Positions 9,083-17,317 of a stretch of 64,000 nt of DNA are shown here, in pieces (positions within the stretch are counted from its first letter, which is position 1; the number at the start of each line of letters is the position of its first letter). This DNA is from a bacterium 210820-DFI.6.37 (GTDB lineage: Bacteria > Bacillota > Clostridia > Peptostreptococcales > Anaerovoracaceae), in contig JAJCKG010000004.1 of assembly GCA_020558355.1 (NCBI GenBank), positions 62,001 through 126,000 on the forward strand. The letters are read 5' to 3'. The notes under the pieces are model-generated. The model did no database searches, was not told the DNA's origin, and worked only from the letters and a program-made list of their open reading frames with translations. The translations under genes and the position numbers were made by a program.

Positions 9083-9664
9083 ATGAAAAATTCAAAGCTT
9101 ATTCTCGCTTCCGGCTCTCCCCGCCGCATTGAAATGATGAAAAAGAAAGGCTATGAACCTCTGGTGCTTCCCGCGAAAGTCAGTGAAGCCCTGCCTTTTT
9201 CCATGGGAATGGAAACCGCTGTTATGTATCTGGCCTGTAAGAAGGCCCTATGGACAGAATCCAGCCTTTCTCCCTCTGAAAGAGATCAAGGTCCTGTCAT
9301 TATTGCAGCGGATACTGTCGTATACAAAGATAAAATCATCGGAAAACCAACGGACCCTCAGGAAGCGCTCCAGATCCTGTTATCATTAAAAAACAGCTGG
9401 CATTATGTCGCTACGGGGGTTTGTCTGCTTCAGGCCGGAAGACCTGTAAGGAAGCTTTTCTGCGAAGTTACAAAGGTCTTCTTTAAAGATTTCTGCCGCG
9501 AGGAGCTGGACAGCTATATTCGTACCAGTGAGCCCTACGATAAAGCAGGGGGCTACGCGATTCAGGGAACCTTTGGCAAATACGTAGATCATATTGAAGG
9601 TGATTATGATAATGTAGTCGGCTTTCCCTGGAACCGGATTGAAAGGGAGCTTTCGCTGCTTTAG
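9083..9664 (+). CDS. maf: Maf-family nucleotide pyrophosphatase
   Basis: The 193-residue protein has the Maf hallmarks: LASGSPRR near the N terminus (residues 8-15), the DTVV metal site (about residue 75) and a YDKAGGYAIQG motif (about 152-162). Maf proteins hydrolyse non-canonical or modified nucleoside triphosphates (dTTP/UTP or m7GTP depending on subtype) to monophosphates in the cytoplasm. The start at 9083 has a AGAAAGGA ribosome site. It diverges from spoVAC and converges on the nhaC gene. Confidence 0.92.
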   Translation: MKNSKLILASGSPRRIEMMKKKGYEPLVLPAKVSEALPFSMGMETAVMYLACKKALWTESSLSPSERDQGPVIIAADTVVYKDKIIGKPTDPQEALQILLSLKNSWHYVATGVCLLQAGRPVRKLFCEVTKVFFKDFCREELDSYIRTSEPYDKAGGYAIQGTFGKYVDHIEGDYDNVVGFPWNRIERELSLL

Positions 9665-9715
9665 CCCAAAGGCGTTTCTTTCTAGCTCTTCGTTTTAAGA
9701 TTTGTTTCCGCAATA

Positions 9716-9780
9716 CAAAAAGACAGCCTTCCATCCCGCCCACTTTCGGCGCTTTCGGGACAGAGGACTGTCTCTTTTTA
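9716..9780. terminator. Terminator between maf and nhaC
   Basis: AAAAAGACAG (about 9717-9726) pairs with CTGTCTCTTTTT (about 9768-9779) across a loop with further complementary bases; T-runs on both strands suit convergent genes. Confidence 0.65.
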
Positions 9781-9799
9781 TGTATATTCCGATTTTAAA

Positions 9800-11377
9800 T
9801 CAATCCAGCTTGTAGCGCTTCTTTCCGAATATTTTTGGCAGGAAGGAAAGAAGGACAAACAGCATAACCAAAGAGAACGCCAGTGTAATCCCTGTGGTAA
9901 GGCCAAAGCTCATATGGTTCCATCCCAGTATTCCCGCAACTACATATCCCAGCAGGCAGCAGAAGGCTACCGCCACCGCGTAAGGCACCTGCGTTCCTAC
10001 ATGCTTTAAGTGATTGCACTGCGCTCCTGTAGACGCCAGGATTGTCGTATCAGAGATCGGCGATGTATGGTCTCCAAACACAGAACCTGCCAGAGTCGCT
10101 GATAAGGTAGTGATCAAAAGCTCCGGAGCCGCTTCACTGCAAATGGAGATAATGATTGGAATCAGGATTCCAAAAGTACCCCACGCGGTTCCGGTGGAAA
10201 AAGAAAGCAGACAGGCGATCACGAAGATCAGCGCCGGAAGAACCATAATCGGGAAGCCGGATGTTTCTACCAGACGCGCTACATACGGGCCTGTCCCCAG
10301 AAGATCCCTGCATACACCGCTGATGGTCCATGCCAGCGTCAGAATAATACAAGCGGGTACCATGGACTTGACTCCAGGTCCGACGCATTCAAAAAACTCT
10401 TTAAAGGACAGTACCTTTCTGCACATAAAGTAGATAAAAGAAAACAGCAGCGCTCCAAAGGCTCCCAGCGCAAGGGCAGCTCCCGCGTCCGTATTTCCGA
10501 AAGCGTCAAAGAGCGTGGATCCCTCTTCTGACCAGTAACCGCCTACATAGATCATGGCCAGAATACACAGCAGGATCAGCACACAGATGGGGATCACCAG
10601 ATCACAGATTTTCCCTTTGCTGCCTGTGGTCTGTCTCACAAACTCTTCTTCCATATTTTCAATTTCTTCTCTGCCTTCATTGATCCCTCTTTCCGCAAGG
10701 GTCTCCGCCTTCAGCATAGGTCCAAAATCCGCGTTCTTTTTGATTGCTATGAAAAAAACCATAACAATCGTAAGAATAGCGTACAGATTCATGGGAATGG
10801 ATTTCAGGAACGCGGTCATTCCGTTCATTCCCGCTGATTCCGGATAATAGGACATAACGGACGCGGCCCAGGACGAGATCGGCGCAATGATGCAGATCGG
10901 AGCGGCTGTAGCGTCGATCAGATAAGCCAGCTTTTCTCTGGACATATTAAAACGATCTGTTACCGGACGCATAACCGTACCTACCGTCAGACAGTTGAAA
11001 TAGTCATCGATAAAAATCAGGATCCCCAGCCCCGCGGTAGCCACGGAAGCGCTTCGTTTGCTTTTCAGCCGTTTTACCGCCCATTCGCCGTACGCTTTGG
11101 AGCCTCCCGCCTTGTTTACCAGGGCCACCAGAATGCCGAGGAAACACAGGAAAAGAATCATGCTGGTATTTCCCGCCAGCTTGTCCGCCATTAACGTGGA
11201 AGTTGTGTCAAAAATCCCGACAACTCCATCTCCGTGAGCGAATGAATAAATCACAGTCCCGGAAAGAATCCCCAGTACAAGGGAAAAAACAACCTCTTTT
11301 GTAATCAGCGCAAGAACAATTGCCACAATTGGGGGCAGTATAGAAAGGATCCCTACACTGACAGCCTCCCATTCCAT
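9800..11377 (-). CDS. Na+/H+ antiporter, NhaC family
   Basis: This polytopic membrane protein of 525 residues has the NhaC-family layout of about 11-12 helices, with the conserved FFIDDYFNCLTVGTVMRP-type segment (DDYF...T) and a later STGTAWGTFGILIPI segment plus GDHTSPISDTTILAS. Members exchange Na+ for H+ or carry organic ions such as lysine, malate or other metabolites. I place the start at the ATG at 11377 because AAGGAGG lies directly upstream; an in-frame ATG at 11413 lacks one. Lying beyond a terminator from the four-gene operon, it is likely a separate unit, although it might supply ion balance or substrate exchange for that pathway. Confidence 0.85.
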   Translation of the reverse strand: MEWEAVSVGILSILPPIVAIVLALITKEVVFSLVLGILSGTVIYSFAHGDGVVGIFDTTSTLMADKLAGNTSMILFLCFLGILVALVNKAGGSKAYGEWAVKRLKSKRSASVATAGLGILIFIDDYFNCLTVGTVMRPVTDRFNMSREKLAYLIDATAAPICIIAPISSWAASVMSYYPESAGMNGMTAFLKSIPMNLYAILTIVMVFFIAIKKNADFGPMLKAETLAERGINEGREEIENMEEEFVRQTTGSKGKICDLVIPICVLILLCILAMIYVGGYWSEEGSTLFDAFGNTDAGAALALGAFGALLFSFIYFMCRKVLSFKEFFECVGPGVKSMVPACIILTLAWTISGVCRDLLGTGPYVARLVETSGFPIMVLPALIFVIACLLSFSTGTAWGTFGILIPIIISICSEAAPELLITTLSATLAGSVFGDHTSPISDTTILASTGAQCNHLKHVGTQVPYAVAVAFCCLLGYVVAGILGWNHMSFGLTTGITLAFSLVMLFVLLSFLPKIFGKKRYKLD

Positions 11378-11527
11378 AAATAAAACCTCCTTCAAAATAC
11401 AAATAAAATTCACGCGTGATTCTGATTATAACAAACCGCAGGGAAGGCTGTAAAGAAAGATTTTACAATTAGATTGCTCATTAGCTTGCTATCGCATGCC
11501 CCAAAGAAACAGCGCTTCCAAAAACAG

Positions 11528-11577
11528 AAAAAGCGTCCCGGATCCGGCCTGCCAGGCCATAATCCCGAACGCTTTTA
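11528..11577 (-). terminator. Terminator of the ureohydrolase-to-cyclase operon
   Basis: On the minus strand AAAAGCGTTCGGGAT pairs imperfectly with ATCCGGGACGCTTTTT around a GGCC-rich loop; ends in a T-run 47 bp after the cyclase stop codon. Confidence 0.75.
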
Positions 11578-11623
11578 TCTTTGTTTCATATTTTGTTATC
11601 CCGCGGCAAAGCCGTCTGTCGAT

Positions 11624-12274
11624 TTATTCGATTTCCATGGCTACCGCGCGTACCGGAGATCCGTCAGTACCGACAATCTTCATCGGAAACGCGGCAACCA
11701 CTACATTTTCAAAATCGATCTGGTCAAAGTTTGCCCAGTTTTCACCGATCATGAGTCTCTTTTCGGAGAACAGATCATGTACCGGAAATTCCGTGCCGCC
11801 AGTCTGGTCCGCGTTGATGGTATCGATGCACAGGAACCGTACGCCTTTGTTTACCAGATATTCCGCTACTTCTCCGGAAACGTAAGGATGCCGGAAGAAT
11901 TCTTCGGTTCCCCTCTTTTTATACCAGTTTGTATTAAATAAAACGATGGTGCCATCCTTGATCTTTTCATCATACGGCATTACGTCTTCCATGGTGATCT
12001 GCTCATTTTCGCCTTTATCCGTCACCCGGATGACAACAGCTTCTCCAAAGAAGAAATCCAACTCCATATGATCGATGGTTTCGCCTTCGTTGCTGAAGTG
12101 ATACGGCGCGTCAACATGTGTTCCGGTCTGCGTGCCTACATATACGCCGGAAAGATTGTAGCCTTCCTTCTCAAGCGTGGTTGCTACTGTAACCTTTGGC
12201 TCCGGATCTCCCGGATAAATCGGGCTGTTTTCTGATACTTCCCAGGATAAATCTACAAATTTCTTTACTTTCAT
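11624..12274 (-). CDS. Cyclase-family metal-dependent hydrolase
   Basis: The 216-residue protein carries the signature of the cyclase family (PF04199; kynurenine formamidase, isatin hydrolase and relatives): GTQTGTHVDAPYHF at about residues 48-61 holds the HxDxPxH metal ligands. These cytoplasmic enzymes open amide or lactam bonds of N-formyl or cyclic compounds. It is the last gene of the operon, 15 bp after the GPH transporter gene. The family also has members on unknown ring substrates, so I do not assign kynurenine formamidase; no tryptophan-degradation genes accompany it. Context suggests a small nitrogen-containing compound imported by the transporter next door. Confidence 0.85.
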   Translation of the reverse strand: MKVKKFVDLSWEVSENSPIYPGDPEPKVTVATTLEKEGYNLSGVYVGTQTGTHVDAPYHFSNEGETIDHMELDFFFGEAVVIRVTDKGENEQITMEDVMPYDEKIKDGTIVLFNTNWYKKRGTEEFFRHPYVSGEVAEYLVNKGVRFLCIDTINADQTGGTEFPVHDLFSEKRLMIGENWANFDQIDFENVVVAAFPMKIVGTDGSPVRAVAMEIE

Positions 12275-12289
12275 CGTGTACTCCTTCCT

Positions 12290-13705
12290 TTAAATCAAAT
12301 CTTTGAACTCAGTCAAATCAACTTCTTTTCCCTGTCTTCTCTCTTCGATGGCTATACGAACCCGGTCATGCTTGGACTTGCTGAGAGGGTATTTTAATAC
12401 GATCAGTACAGTAACAAGATAGATTCCTCCGCATAAGAACGCGTACATATACTTGAGACCGCTTAACGCGTCCTGGGTCTGAGACGCGGCTTCCGCGTTG
12501 TATCCGATCACGGTCAGCAGTGTGCCTAAAACAGCCGCTCCTAACGCGCCGCAGGCCTTCTGGATAAACGCGACAACGCCAAAGATAACGCCGTCTACTC
12601 TCTTGCCTGATGAAAGCTCAGTAACATCAACGCAGTCAGGGATCATAGCCCAAGGAACCTGATATACCGCCGCGTTACCCAGGGACATGAGAATTGCCAG
12701 AATGTAAATCGCAGTCGCGTTACCCGGCTGAATAATAAATCCGATCATAATGATCATAACAGCGGCTTCCAGACCGATGGCAATGATCCACGCGGCTTTC
12801 TTGGAAAGCTTCTGCATCAGGCGGTCTGTGATCCACGCGCAGAAAATGCTGGCCACGCCGAACACCATGGTTACACTCGCAATCTGCCCCTCTGTCAGCT
12901 GCGCGTAGTTGGTATAATAGTAAACCTGCAGGGCGTAGTTGATGGTATTGGCAAATACCGCGATACCGAAAATCAACATAACGATTCTTGTCGGCTTGCT
13001 TTTGAAAATGTCTTTAATATCAGCAAATGAGAATTTATTTCCTTCTTCTCTGTGTCTTTCATAACCCTTTGTTGTCTTCCACAGGATGAAGATGAAAATC
13101 AAAGCGATGATCATATAGCACGCCAGTGTGCAGCTCCAGCCTCTGTCCGCGTTTTCAAACAGTCCGCCAAAGTACGCGACTAACATAAGGGTCGGGCTGA
13201 TGGCAACGGTAGCGGCAAGGCCAAAATAATTTTTAAAAGTGGCCAGAGAAGCTCTTTCATCGTAATCCAGCGTCATTTCTGAACCGAGGGCTGAGCTGGA
13301 AATATCCAGTACAGTCTGTGCGGTGTAGTAAAGCAGTATGATGACCACGAAATATACCTTTGAAACCGCCTCGCTGAATCCCCAGTTGGTAAACAGCAAT
13401 ATACTGATCAGAACAAATGGCAGCGCGACGCCGATAATGAGCGGGCGTCTTCTTCCGCTTTTCAGCTTCAGGTTGTCTGAAATACCTCCAACGATCGGGT
13501 CAGTAATAGCGTCCCACAAGGTTCCCAGCGAAATCATGGCGCCCGCAAAAGCCGCGGACAGACCTACTACATCGGTAAAGAAGTAGAGTCCATAGTAGCT
13601 GAAAGCGGTCCATGTGATGAAACTGCAGTATCCGGAAAAGCCATACCCCAATTTTACCTTAAAAGGCAGCTTTTCAGTTTGCCTGCTCGCAAGATTGTTT
13701 TCCAT
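12290..13705 (-). CDS. GPH-family (MFS) cation symporter
   Basis: This is a 12-helix transporter of the glycoside-pentoside-hexuronide:cation symporter family (MFS_2): LSAAFAGAMISLGTLWDAITDPIVGGISDNLKLKSGRRRP shows the diagnostic DxxxDPxxGxxSDxxxxxxGRRRP loop between helices 2 and 3. The start at 13705 is preferred: the ATG at 13717 directly abuts the purine-rich ribosome site, whereas 13705 is at proper spacing. Members import sugars, but some move other small metabolites with Na+ or H+. Between a TudS-like gene and a cyclase gene, it is the likely importer of the operon's substrate. Confidence 0.88.
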   Translation of the reverse strand: MENNLASRQTEKLPFKVKLGYGFSGYCSFITWTAFSYYGLYFFTDVVGLSAAFAGAMISLGTLWDAITDPIVGGISDNLKLKSGRRRPLIIGVALPFVLISILLFTNWGFSEAVSKVYFVVIILLYYTAQTVLDISSSALGSEMTLDYDERASLATFKNYFGLAATVAISPTLMLVAYFGGLFENADRGWSCTLACYMIIALIFIFILWKTTKGYERHREEGNKFSFADIKDIFKSKPTRIVMLIFGIAVFANTINYALQVYYYTNYAQLTEGQIASVTMVFGVASIFCAWITDRLMQKLSKKAAWIIAIGLEAAVMIIMIGFIIQPGNATAIYILAILMSLGNAAVYQVPWAMIPDCVDVTELSSGKRVDGVIFGVVAFIQKACGALGAAVLGTLLTVIGYNAEAASQTQDALSGLKYMYAFLCGGIYLVTVLIVLKYPLSKSKHDRVRIAIEERRQGKEVDLTEFKDLI

Positions 13706-13794
13706 AGTTAAATCCATCCTTTCATAAGATTTCTTCAGAATCTGACAAAATTATTAAATGATACCTGATCCCATACCCCTGTTTTGTCTTTCTT

Positions 13795-14256
13795 CTACAG
13801 TTGCTCTATCCGCTGGAAAAACTCGCCTGTCTCTTCCGTCAGCGGCATGTCTAAAAGACAGCCTGACGGTATATCCATCTCTTTCATCTCCCGCAAAAGG
13901 ATCTCCATCATAATGGCCCGCGGATCCGCCACGCTGCAGGACGGACTGGTATCGATCCCAACCACCGCTGCAATCTTTATATCGTGTTTCTTATATTCCC
14001 GCAGGTTTTGTAAAACCGGCAAAAGCAGGTTCTTACAATAATCCCGGTAAGAATCCGCCTTTGGATCTCCTGGAAGGATCGATTCCCGCTCCAGCGCCTG
14101 ATAGCACAATTCCGGACATGGAAGCTGAATTACACTGATTCCTTTGTCCATCAACTGATTCATAAGCTTGCCGCGGATCGCGTCTGAAGCCTCTGGCGTT
14201 TCACAAAAGCTGTTTAATACACAATGAGAAAGTAAAACGATTTTTTTCACTTCCAT
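13795..14256 (-). CDS. TudS-related (CD3072-like) putative desulfidase
   Basis: The 153-residue protein resembles the DUF523/TudS superfamily. Three cysteines match the iron-sulfur ligands of that fold: C12 in LLSHCVLNS, C47 in LPCPELC and C107 in DTSPSC (compare the GSPSC motif of DUF523 proteins). TudS binds a [4Fe-4S] cluster whose free iron removes sulfur from thiouracil; the CD3072 subgroup is a divergent branch whose substrate is not known to me. It follows the ureohydrolase gene by 27 bp and precedes the transporter gene. The operon might therefore handle a sulfur- and nitrogen-containing small molecule; this is inference from context. Confidence 0.7.
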   Translation of the reverse strand: MEVKKIVLLSHCVLNSFCETPEASDAIRGKLMNQLMDKGISVIQLPCPELCYQALERESILPGDPKADSYRDYCKNLLLPVLQNLREYKKHDIKIAAVVGIDTSPSCSVADPRAIMMEILLREMKEMDIPSGCLLDMPLTEETGEFFQRIEQL

Positions 14257-14283
14257 CTCCTCCTGACATTCATTTTAAAAACT

Positions 14284-15210
14284 TTATTTCTGTTTTCTCG
14301 CTTCATACAGCAGGTACATGATGTCCTGTGTAATCGCGGCTCCCGCGATAGCGGTGATATTGCTTGGATCTTTATCCGGCAGCACCTCTACCATATCAGC
14401 CGCGACAAGGTTGATTCCCTTCAAGCCCTGCAGAACTTTTCTTACTGTATCGGAAGTCGGTCCGCCGATAACCGGAGTTCCTGTTCCCGGCGCCGCTGAA
14501 GGATCCAGCGCGTCAATATCGAATGTCAGATATACCGGCATATCGCCTACGATTTCTTTCAGTTTTTCCGCCAGCGCCTTTGGCCCCATGTCGATGGCGT
14601 CCATGGAATGGATCACATGATAGCCGCATTCTGTCATTTCTGTACGGATATATACCTGCGCGGAATGAGCCGGATCAACGCGGCCCTCTTCCTGGAGATC
14701 GTAAGCGAAATTCGCGTGAGACAGATTCCTGGTTCCATCTTCATTTTCTTCGCTGCGAGTGCTGTCCTGGTGGGAGTCAAAATGAATCATAGCCAGCTTT
14801 CCATATTTTTCACTGGCCGCGCGGACCGGTCCGTATGGAATCGTATGGTCGCCTCCGATGGTCATCAGGCTGCATCCCGCATCCAGAATCTTCTTTGCTG
14901 TGTTATACGTATCTTCTACCATGAACCGGGTTGCCTTTGCTCCTACCCAGTAGCCTACATCGCCATAATCTACAACGTTTGCTACATCAGATAATTTGTA
15001 TTCCCACGGGTATTTAAAGCAGCATGCGATCAGACTCTGCTCTCTGACCGCTCTTGGGGCAAATCTTGCTCCTGGCCGGAATGTTACGCCGCTGTCAAAG
15101 GGAACTCCCATAACAACAATATCCGCTCCTTCGATATCCTGTGTAATGGGACAATGGTTCCAGCTGGGGATCCCCGCGTAGTGTAAGTGGTCCTGTACTT
15201 CGTATTTCAT
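14284..15210 (-). CDS. Agmatinase-like ureohydrolase (arginase superfamily)
   Basis: The 308-residue protein has all binuclear metal ligands of the ureohydrolase fold: H122 in GGDHTI, D145/H147/D149 in HFDSHQDS, and D231/D233 in FDIDALDP. These enzymes split guanidino groups into urea plus an amine (agmatine, guanidinobutyrate, arginine) or act on guanidine and formimino compounds. The usual DAH motif is DSH here, and the SHANF segment replaces the common SHGTxF loop near the active site, so the substrate may not be agmatine. It is the first gene downstream of a sigma-54 promoter and starts the four-gene operon. No speA/speC-type decarboxylase is nearby. Confidence 0.85.
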   Translation of the reverse strand: MKYEVQDHLHYAGIPSWNHCPITQDIEGADIVVMGVPFDSGVTFRPGARFAPRAVREQSLIACCFKYPWEYKLSDVANVVDYGDVGYWVGAKATRFMVEDTYNTAKKILDAGCSLMTIGGDHTIPYGPVRAASEKYGKLAMIHFDSHQDSTRSEENEDGTRNLSHANFAYDLQEEGRVDPAHSAQVYIRTEMTECGYHVIHSMDAIDMGPKALAEKLKEIVGDMPVYLTFDIDALDPSAAPGTGTPVIGGPTSDTVRKVLQGLKGINLVAADMVEVLPDKDPSNITAIAGAAITQDIMYLLYEARKQK

Positions 15211-15279
15211 AATGAAAACTCCTCTCTTTTGTATTTCTTTAAGCTTTATAAACGCTTTTTTATCATACTAAATAAATAC

Positions 15280-15294
15280 GCAATTACTATGCCA
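15280..15294 (-). promoter_or_regulatory. Sigma-54 (-24/-12) promoter of the ureohydrolase operon
   Basis: On the minus strand TGGCATAGTAATTGC matches the sigma-54 consensus TGGCACG-N4-TTGC, with the invariant GG and GC exactly 12 bp apart. It lies 70 bp upstream of the ureohydrolase start, with dyads of the type shared by the regulator genes 1-150 bp further upstream, where enhancer-binding sites are expected. Confidence 0.82.
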
Positions 15295-15319
15295 TATTGA
15301 AAATCCCTAATTTTCAATA
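15295..15319. promoter_or_regulatory. Inverted repeat abutting the sigma-54 promoter
   Basis: TATTGAAAAT (15295-15304) and ATTTTCAATA (15310-15319) form a perfect 10-bp inverted repeat around CCCTA, directly upstream of the -24 element. Its half-site differs from the TATTC-N6-GAATA dyads, so it could bind another regulator or form a hairpin. Confidence 0.5.
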
Positions 15320-15329
15320 ATCTTTCTAT

Positions 15330-15381
15330 GCAAAAAGAAAATCGGCCTATTCGATATTGAATAGATCGATTTTCTTTTTGC
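15330..15381 (-). terminator. Terminator of regulator gene with an embedded operator-like dyad
   Basis: Perfect 15-bp arms (15330-15344 and 15367-15381; GCAAAAAGAAAATCG and complement) form a strong hairpin rich in A on one arm and T on the other. The loop contains TATTCGATATTGAATA (15348-15363), a near-perfect TATTC-N6-GAATA dyad. It lies between the stop codon of the 15482-16873 regulator and the sigma-54 promoter, so it may serve both as terminator and as an activator site about 55 bp upstream of -24. Confidence 0.65.
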
Positions 15382-15414
15382 GTAATATTCTTAATTTTAC
15401 AGCCTTTGAGCTGT

Positions 15415-15434
15415 TTTATTCATATCTGAATAAA
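15415..15434. promoter_or_regulatory. Dyad, likely enhancer site for the sigma-54 activators
   Basis: TTTATTCATATCTGAATAAA is a 20-bp inverted repeat (8-bp arms around TATC). It is about 125 bp upstream of the -24 element at 15294, the usual distance for a bacterial enhancer-binding-protein site, and matches the site in front of the 17424-18821 gene. Confidence 0.65.
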
Positions 15435-15481
15435 TTATTTATTTTTGAATATCTAATGCCTTGCCAATACAGAAAAGTACC

Positions 15482-16873
15482 CTACTGGCTGGCTTTTACA
15501 TATTTATTTATTTTTCTGTATGCTGTAGGCTGACTGATTCCCAGAATTTTAGCCACTTCTACACTGCTCGTATATTTTTCATATACTTCCCTGATGATCT
15601 GCCCCTCGTATTCTTCCATGGCCTTGTTTAAATCGTGGATCTCTTCTATATAGCTTTTTCTCTCTTCCTTTAATATTTCAGGCGGAAGCGCCTCTTTTCG
15701 GATAACCTGTTCCTCTGATATCAAAGCGGTCCTTTCTATAATGTTGGAAAGCTCTCTGACATTTCCCGGCCAGTTGTAATTTACCAGAGCTTCCAGCGCA
15801 TGGGGATGAAAGGTTTTACGCTGTCCATACTTTTGATTGTTTTTATCTGTAAAAAATTCAACCAGCGGTATAATGTCCTCGGGACGCTCTTTCAGAGGGG
15901 GTATCCGAAGCTGAATCACATTCAATCTGTAATACAGATCCATTCGAAACATTCCTTTCTCCGCAAACTCTTCCAAATTGCGATTCGACGCGGTTATGAG
16001 CCGAAAGTCCACCTGAATCTCTTTTGTTCCGCCAACGCGCGTAATCACTTTATCCTGTATGGTTTTCAACAGCTTTGCCTGCAGACTGAGCGGCATTTCC
16101 GAAATTTCATCCAGCAGCAGGGTCCCTCCGTTGGCAAGTTCAATCAATCCGACTTTTCCTTCGCTTCTGGCGCCTGTAAAGGACCCTTTTTCATATCCAA
16201 AGAGCTCTGTCTCCAGCAAATGCTCCGGTATAGCCGCGCAGTTGATATCAATAAACGGTCCCGCTTTCCGTTTGCTCTGCTGGTGTACTATCTTTGCCAG
16301 CATGGTTTTTCCAACGCCGGAAGGCCCCAGAAACAAAATATTCGCGTCAAAATCCGCCACTCTGCGAATGGTTTCAAGGATAGCTTTTATTTGCGGGGAC
16401 TGTCCGATAACGCCGGTTTCCAACGCGGCTTTCTGCCGCAGCTGATTAATTTCCTCCGTGTACTTTTCCATCTTATTTTCCAGCTGGGAATAATTCTTTT
16501 TTAACTCTATCACCTCTGTAATGTCCCGTGAAAAGCTGACAACCAGGCGCAGCTCGCCCTCCTGATCAAATACTGGCGTCGCTGTTACTACAATGCTTCT
16601 CTCCCGGTTGGTTTTCTGCTGCATTGTAATTTTCTCCCTTTGCTGAATCACCTTCGCGATGACGGATGGCCGGAAATAGCCTTCCCGCTCAAGATCATAC
16701 ACGGTCCTTCCTACCGCGAGTTCTTTTTTTATCCCATAATCCGATTCAAAGGTTGGGCTTACCCGCAGCACCTTTCCCTTGCCATCGGATATGAGGAGAT
16801 CATCATGCATCGCGTCCAAAATCGCGTCGAAATTGGCAGACAGAAGATCTTTTACCTTTTTTTCATTATTCAT
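15482..16873 (-). CDS. Sigma-54-dependent activator, PAS-AAA+-HTH (copy 1)
   Basis: This 463-residue enhancer-binding protein has an N-terminal PAS sensor (about 15-115), a short coiled coil (about 118-145), the AAA+ domain (about 150-380) with Walker A GPSGVGKT, a GSFTGA sigma-54-contact loop (usual GAFTGA) and Walker B GGTLLLDE, and a C-terminal TyrR-like helix-turn-helix (SVEVAKILGISQPTAYRKI). It should bind dyads upstream and open sigma-54 promoters. It is strongly similar along its whole length to the protein encoded at 17424-18821. It sits directly upstream of the ureohydrolase operon and has its own sigma-54 promoter 378 bp upstream. The PAS ligand is unknown. Confidence 0.92.
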   Translation of the reverse strand: MNNEKKVKDLLSANFDAILDAMHDDLLISDGKGKVLRVSPTFESDYGIKKELAVGRTVYDLEREGYFRPSVIAKVIQQREKITMQQKTNRERSIVVTATPVFDQEGELRLVVSFSRDITEVIELKKNYSQLENKMEKYTEEINQLRQKAALETGVIGQSPQIKAILETIRRVADFDANILFLGPSGVGKTMLAKIVHQQSKRKAGPFIDINCAAIPEHLLETELFGYEKGSFTGARSEGKVGLIELANGGTLLLDEISEMPLSLQAKLLKTIQDKVITRVGGTKEIQVDFRLITASNRNLEEFAEKGMFRMDLYYRLNVIQLRIPPLKERPEDIIPLVEFFTDKNNQKYGQRKTFHPHALEALVNYNWPGNVRELSNIIERTALISEEQVIRKEALPPEILKEERKSYIEEIHDLNKAMEEYEGQIIREVYEKYTSSVEVAKILGISQPTAYRKINKYVKASQ

Positions 16874-17002
16874 TTTGCACCACCATGAATTTAAAATTAT
16901 TGCTGTAACTTATTATGTACGTTATTACCCAAGTAACGATACCTATCAAATATTATAGCAATAATACGCGTCCTTTTGTTATCCTTTAGTATTTTTAAAT
17001 CA

Positions 17003-17042
17003 CGCAAAAATACCCAGAACCATGACATAATGTGGTTCTGGG
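17003..17042 (-). terminator. Strong hairpin terminator upstream of activator copy 1
   Basis: Perfect 10-bp arms CCCAGAACCA (17013-17022) and TGGTTCTGGG (17033-17042), followed on the minus strand by TATTTTTG. It would end a transcript begun at the sigma-54 promoter at 17251-17265, before the regulator gene, unless anti-terminated. Confidence 0.65.
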
Positions 17043-17074
17043 CCAGTCTATTCTTTATGGTTGGAAGAAAATCT

Positions 17075-17182
17075 CTATAAAAACACCTGACCATCGGCAA
17101 ATGTGGCGCAAAACGGTAAAGCCGGCAGGCTTTACATCAGGTATTGCTGCTTGGGTAAAAATTCCGCTTCCGGCCAGGTGTT
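17075..17182 (-). ncRNA. Candidate structured non-coding RNA or leader
   Basis: No open frame of use exists in the 377 bp between the two regulator genes, but the minus strand here folds well by eye. Outer arms AACACCTGGCC (17172-17182) and GGTCAGGTGTT (17082-17092) make an 11-bp stem that is perfect only on the minus strand (one G-U pair; the plus strand has an A-C mismatch), followed by TTTTTAT. Inside is a perfect 8-bp hairpin GTAAAGCC/GGCTTTAC (17116-17135). It begins about 60 nt after a consensus sigma-54 promoter. I compared it by memory with common riboswitch cores and found no match. It could be a sigma-54-controlled small RNA or an attenuator for the regulator gene. Confidence 0.5.
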
Positions 17183-17250
17183 CTTATCCTGACGCAGTTA
17201 CGCTTTCACAAGATTTCTCCTTTAATTCTATTCTCTTATCTATTATTAAA

Positions 17251-17265
17251 GCAATAACCGTGCCA
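17251..17265 (-). promoter_or_regulatory. Sigma-54 (-24/-12) promoter, near-perfect consensus
   Basis: On the minus strand TGGCACGGTTATTGC fits TGGCACG-N4-TTGC exactly. It reads first into the structured RNA region (17075-17182) and then toward the activator at 15482-16873. A TATTC-N6-GAATA dyad lies 53 bp upstream and a weaker one about 120 bp upstream. Confidence 0.88.
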
Positions 17266-17317
17266 ACTCAAACAACGTTGAATTTCCCCGTTTTTCATAA
17301 AATGAAGCCTGCGCTTT

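Noticed and set aside
17075..17182. c-di-GMP riboswitch or another known riboswitch class
   Set aside because: Fragments such as GGCAAA and GCGCAAA on the plus strand recall the GEMM core, but the GNRA hairpin between them and the conserved receptor are missing, and the outer stem is better on the minus strand. Guanidine-I, SAM, glycine, THF and cobalamin cores are not seen either.
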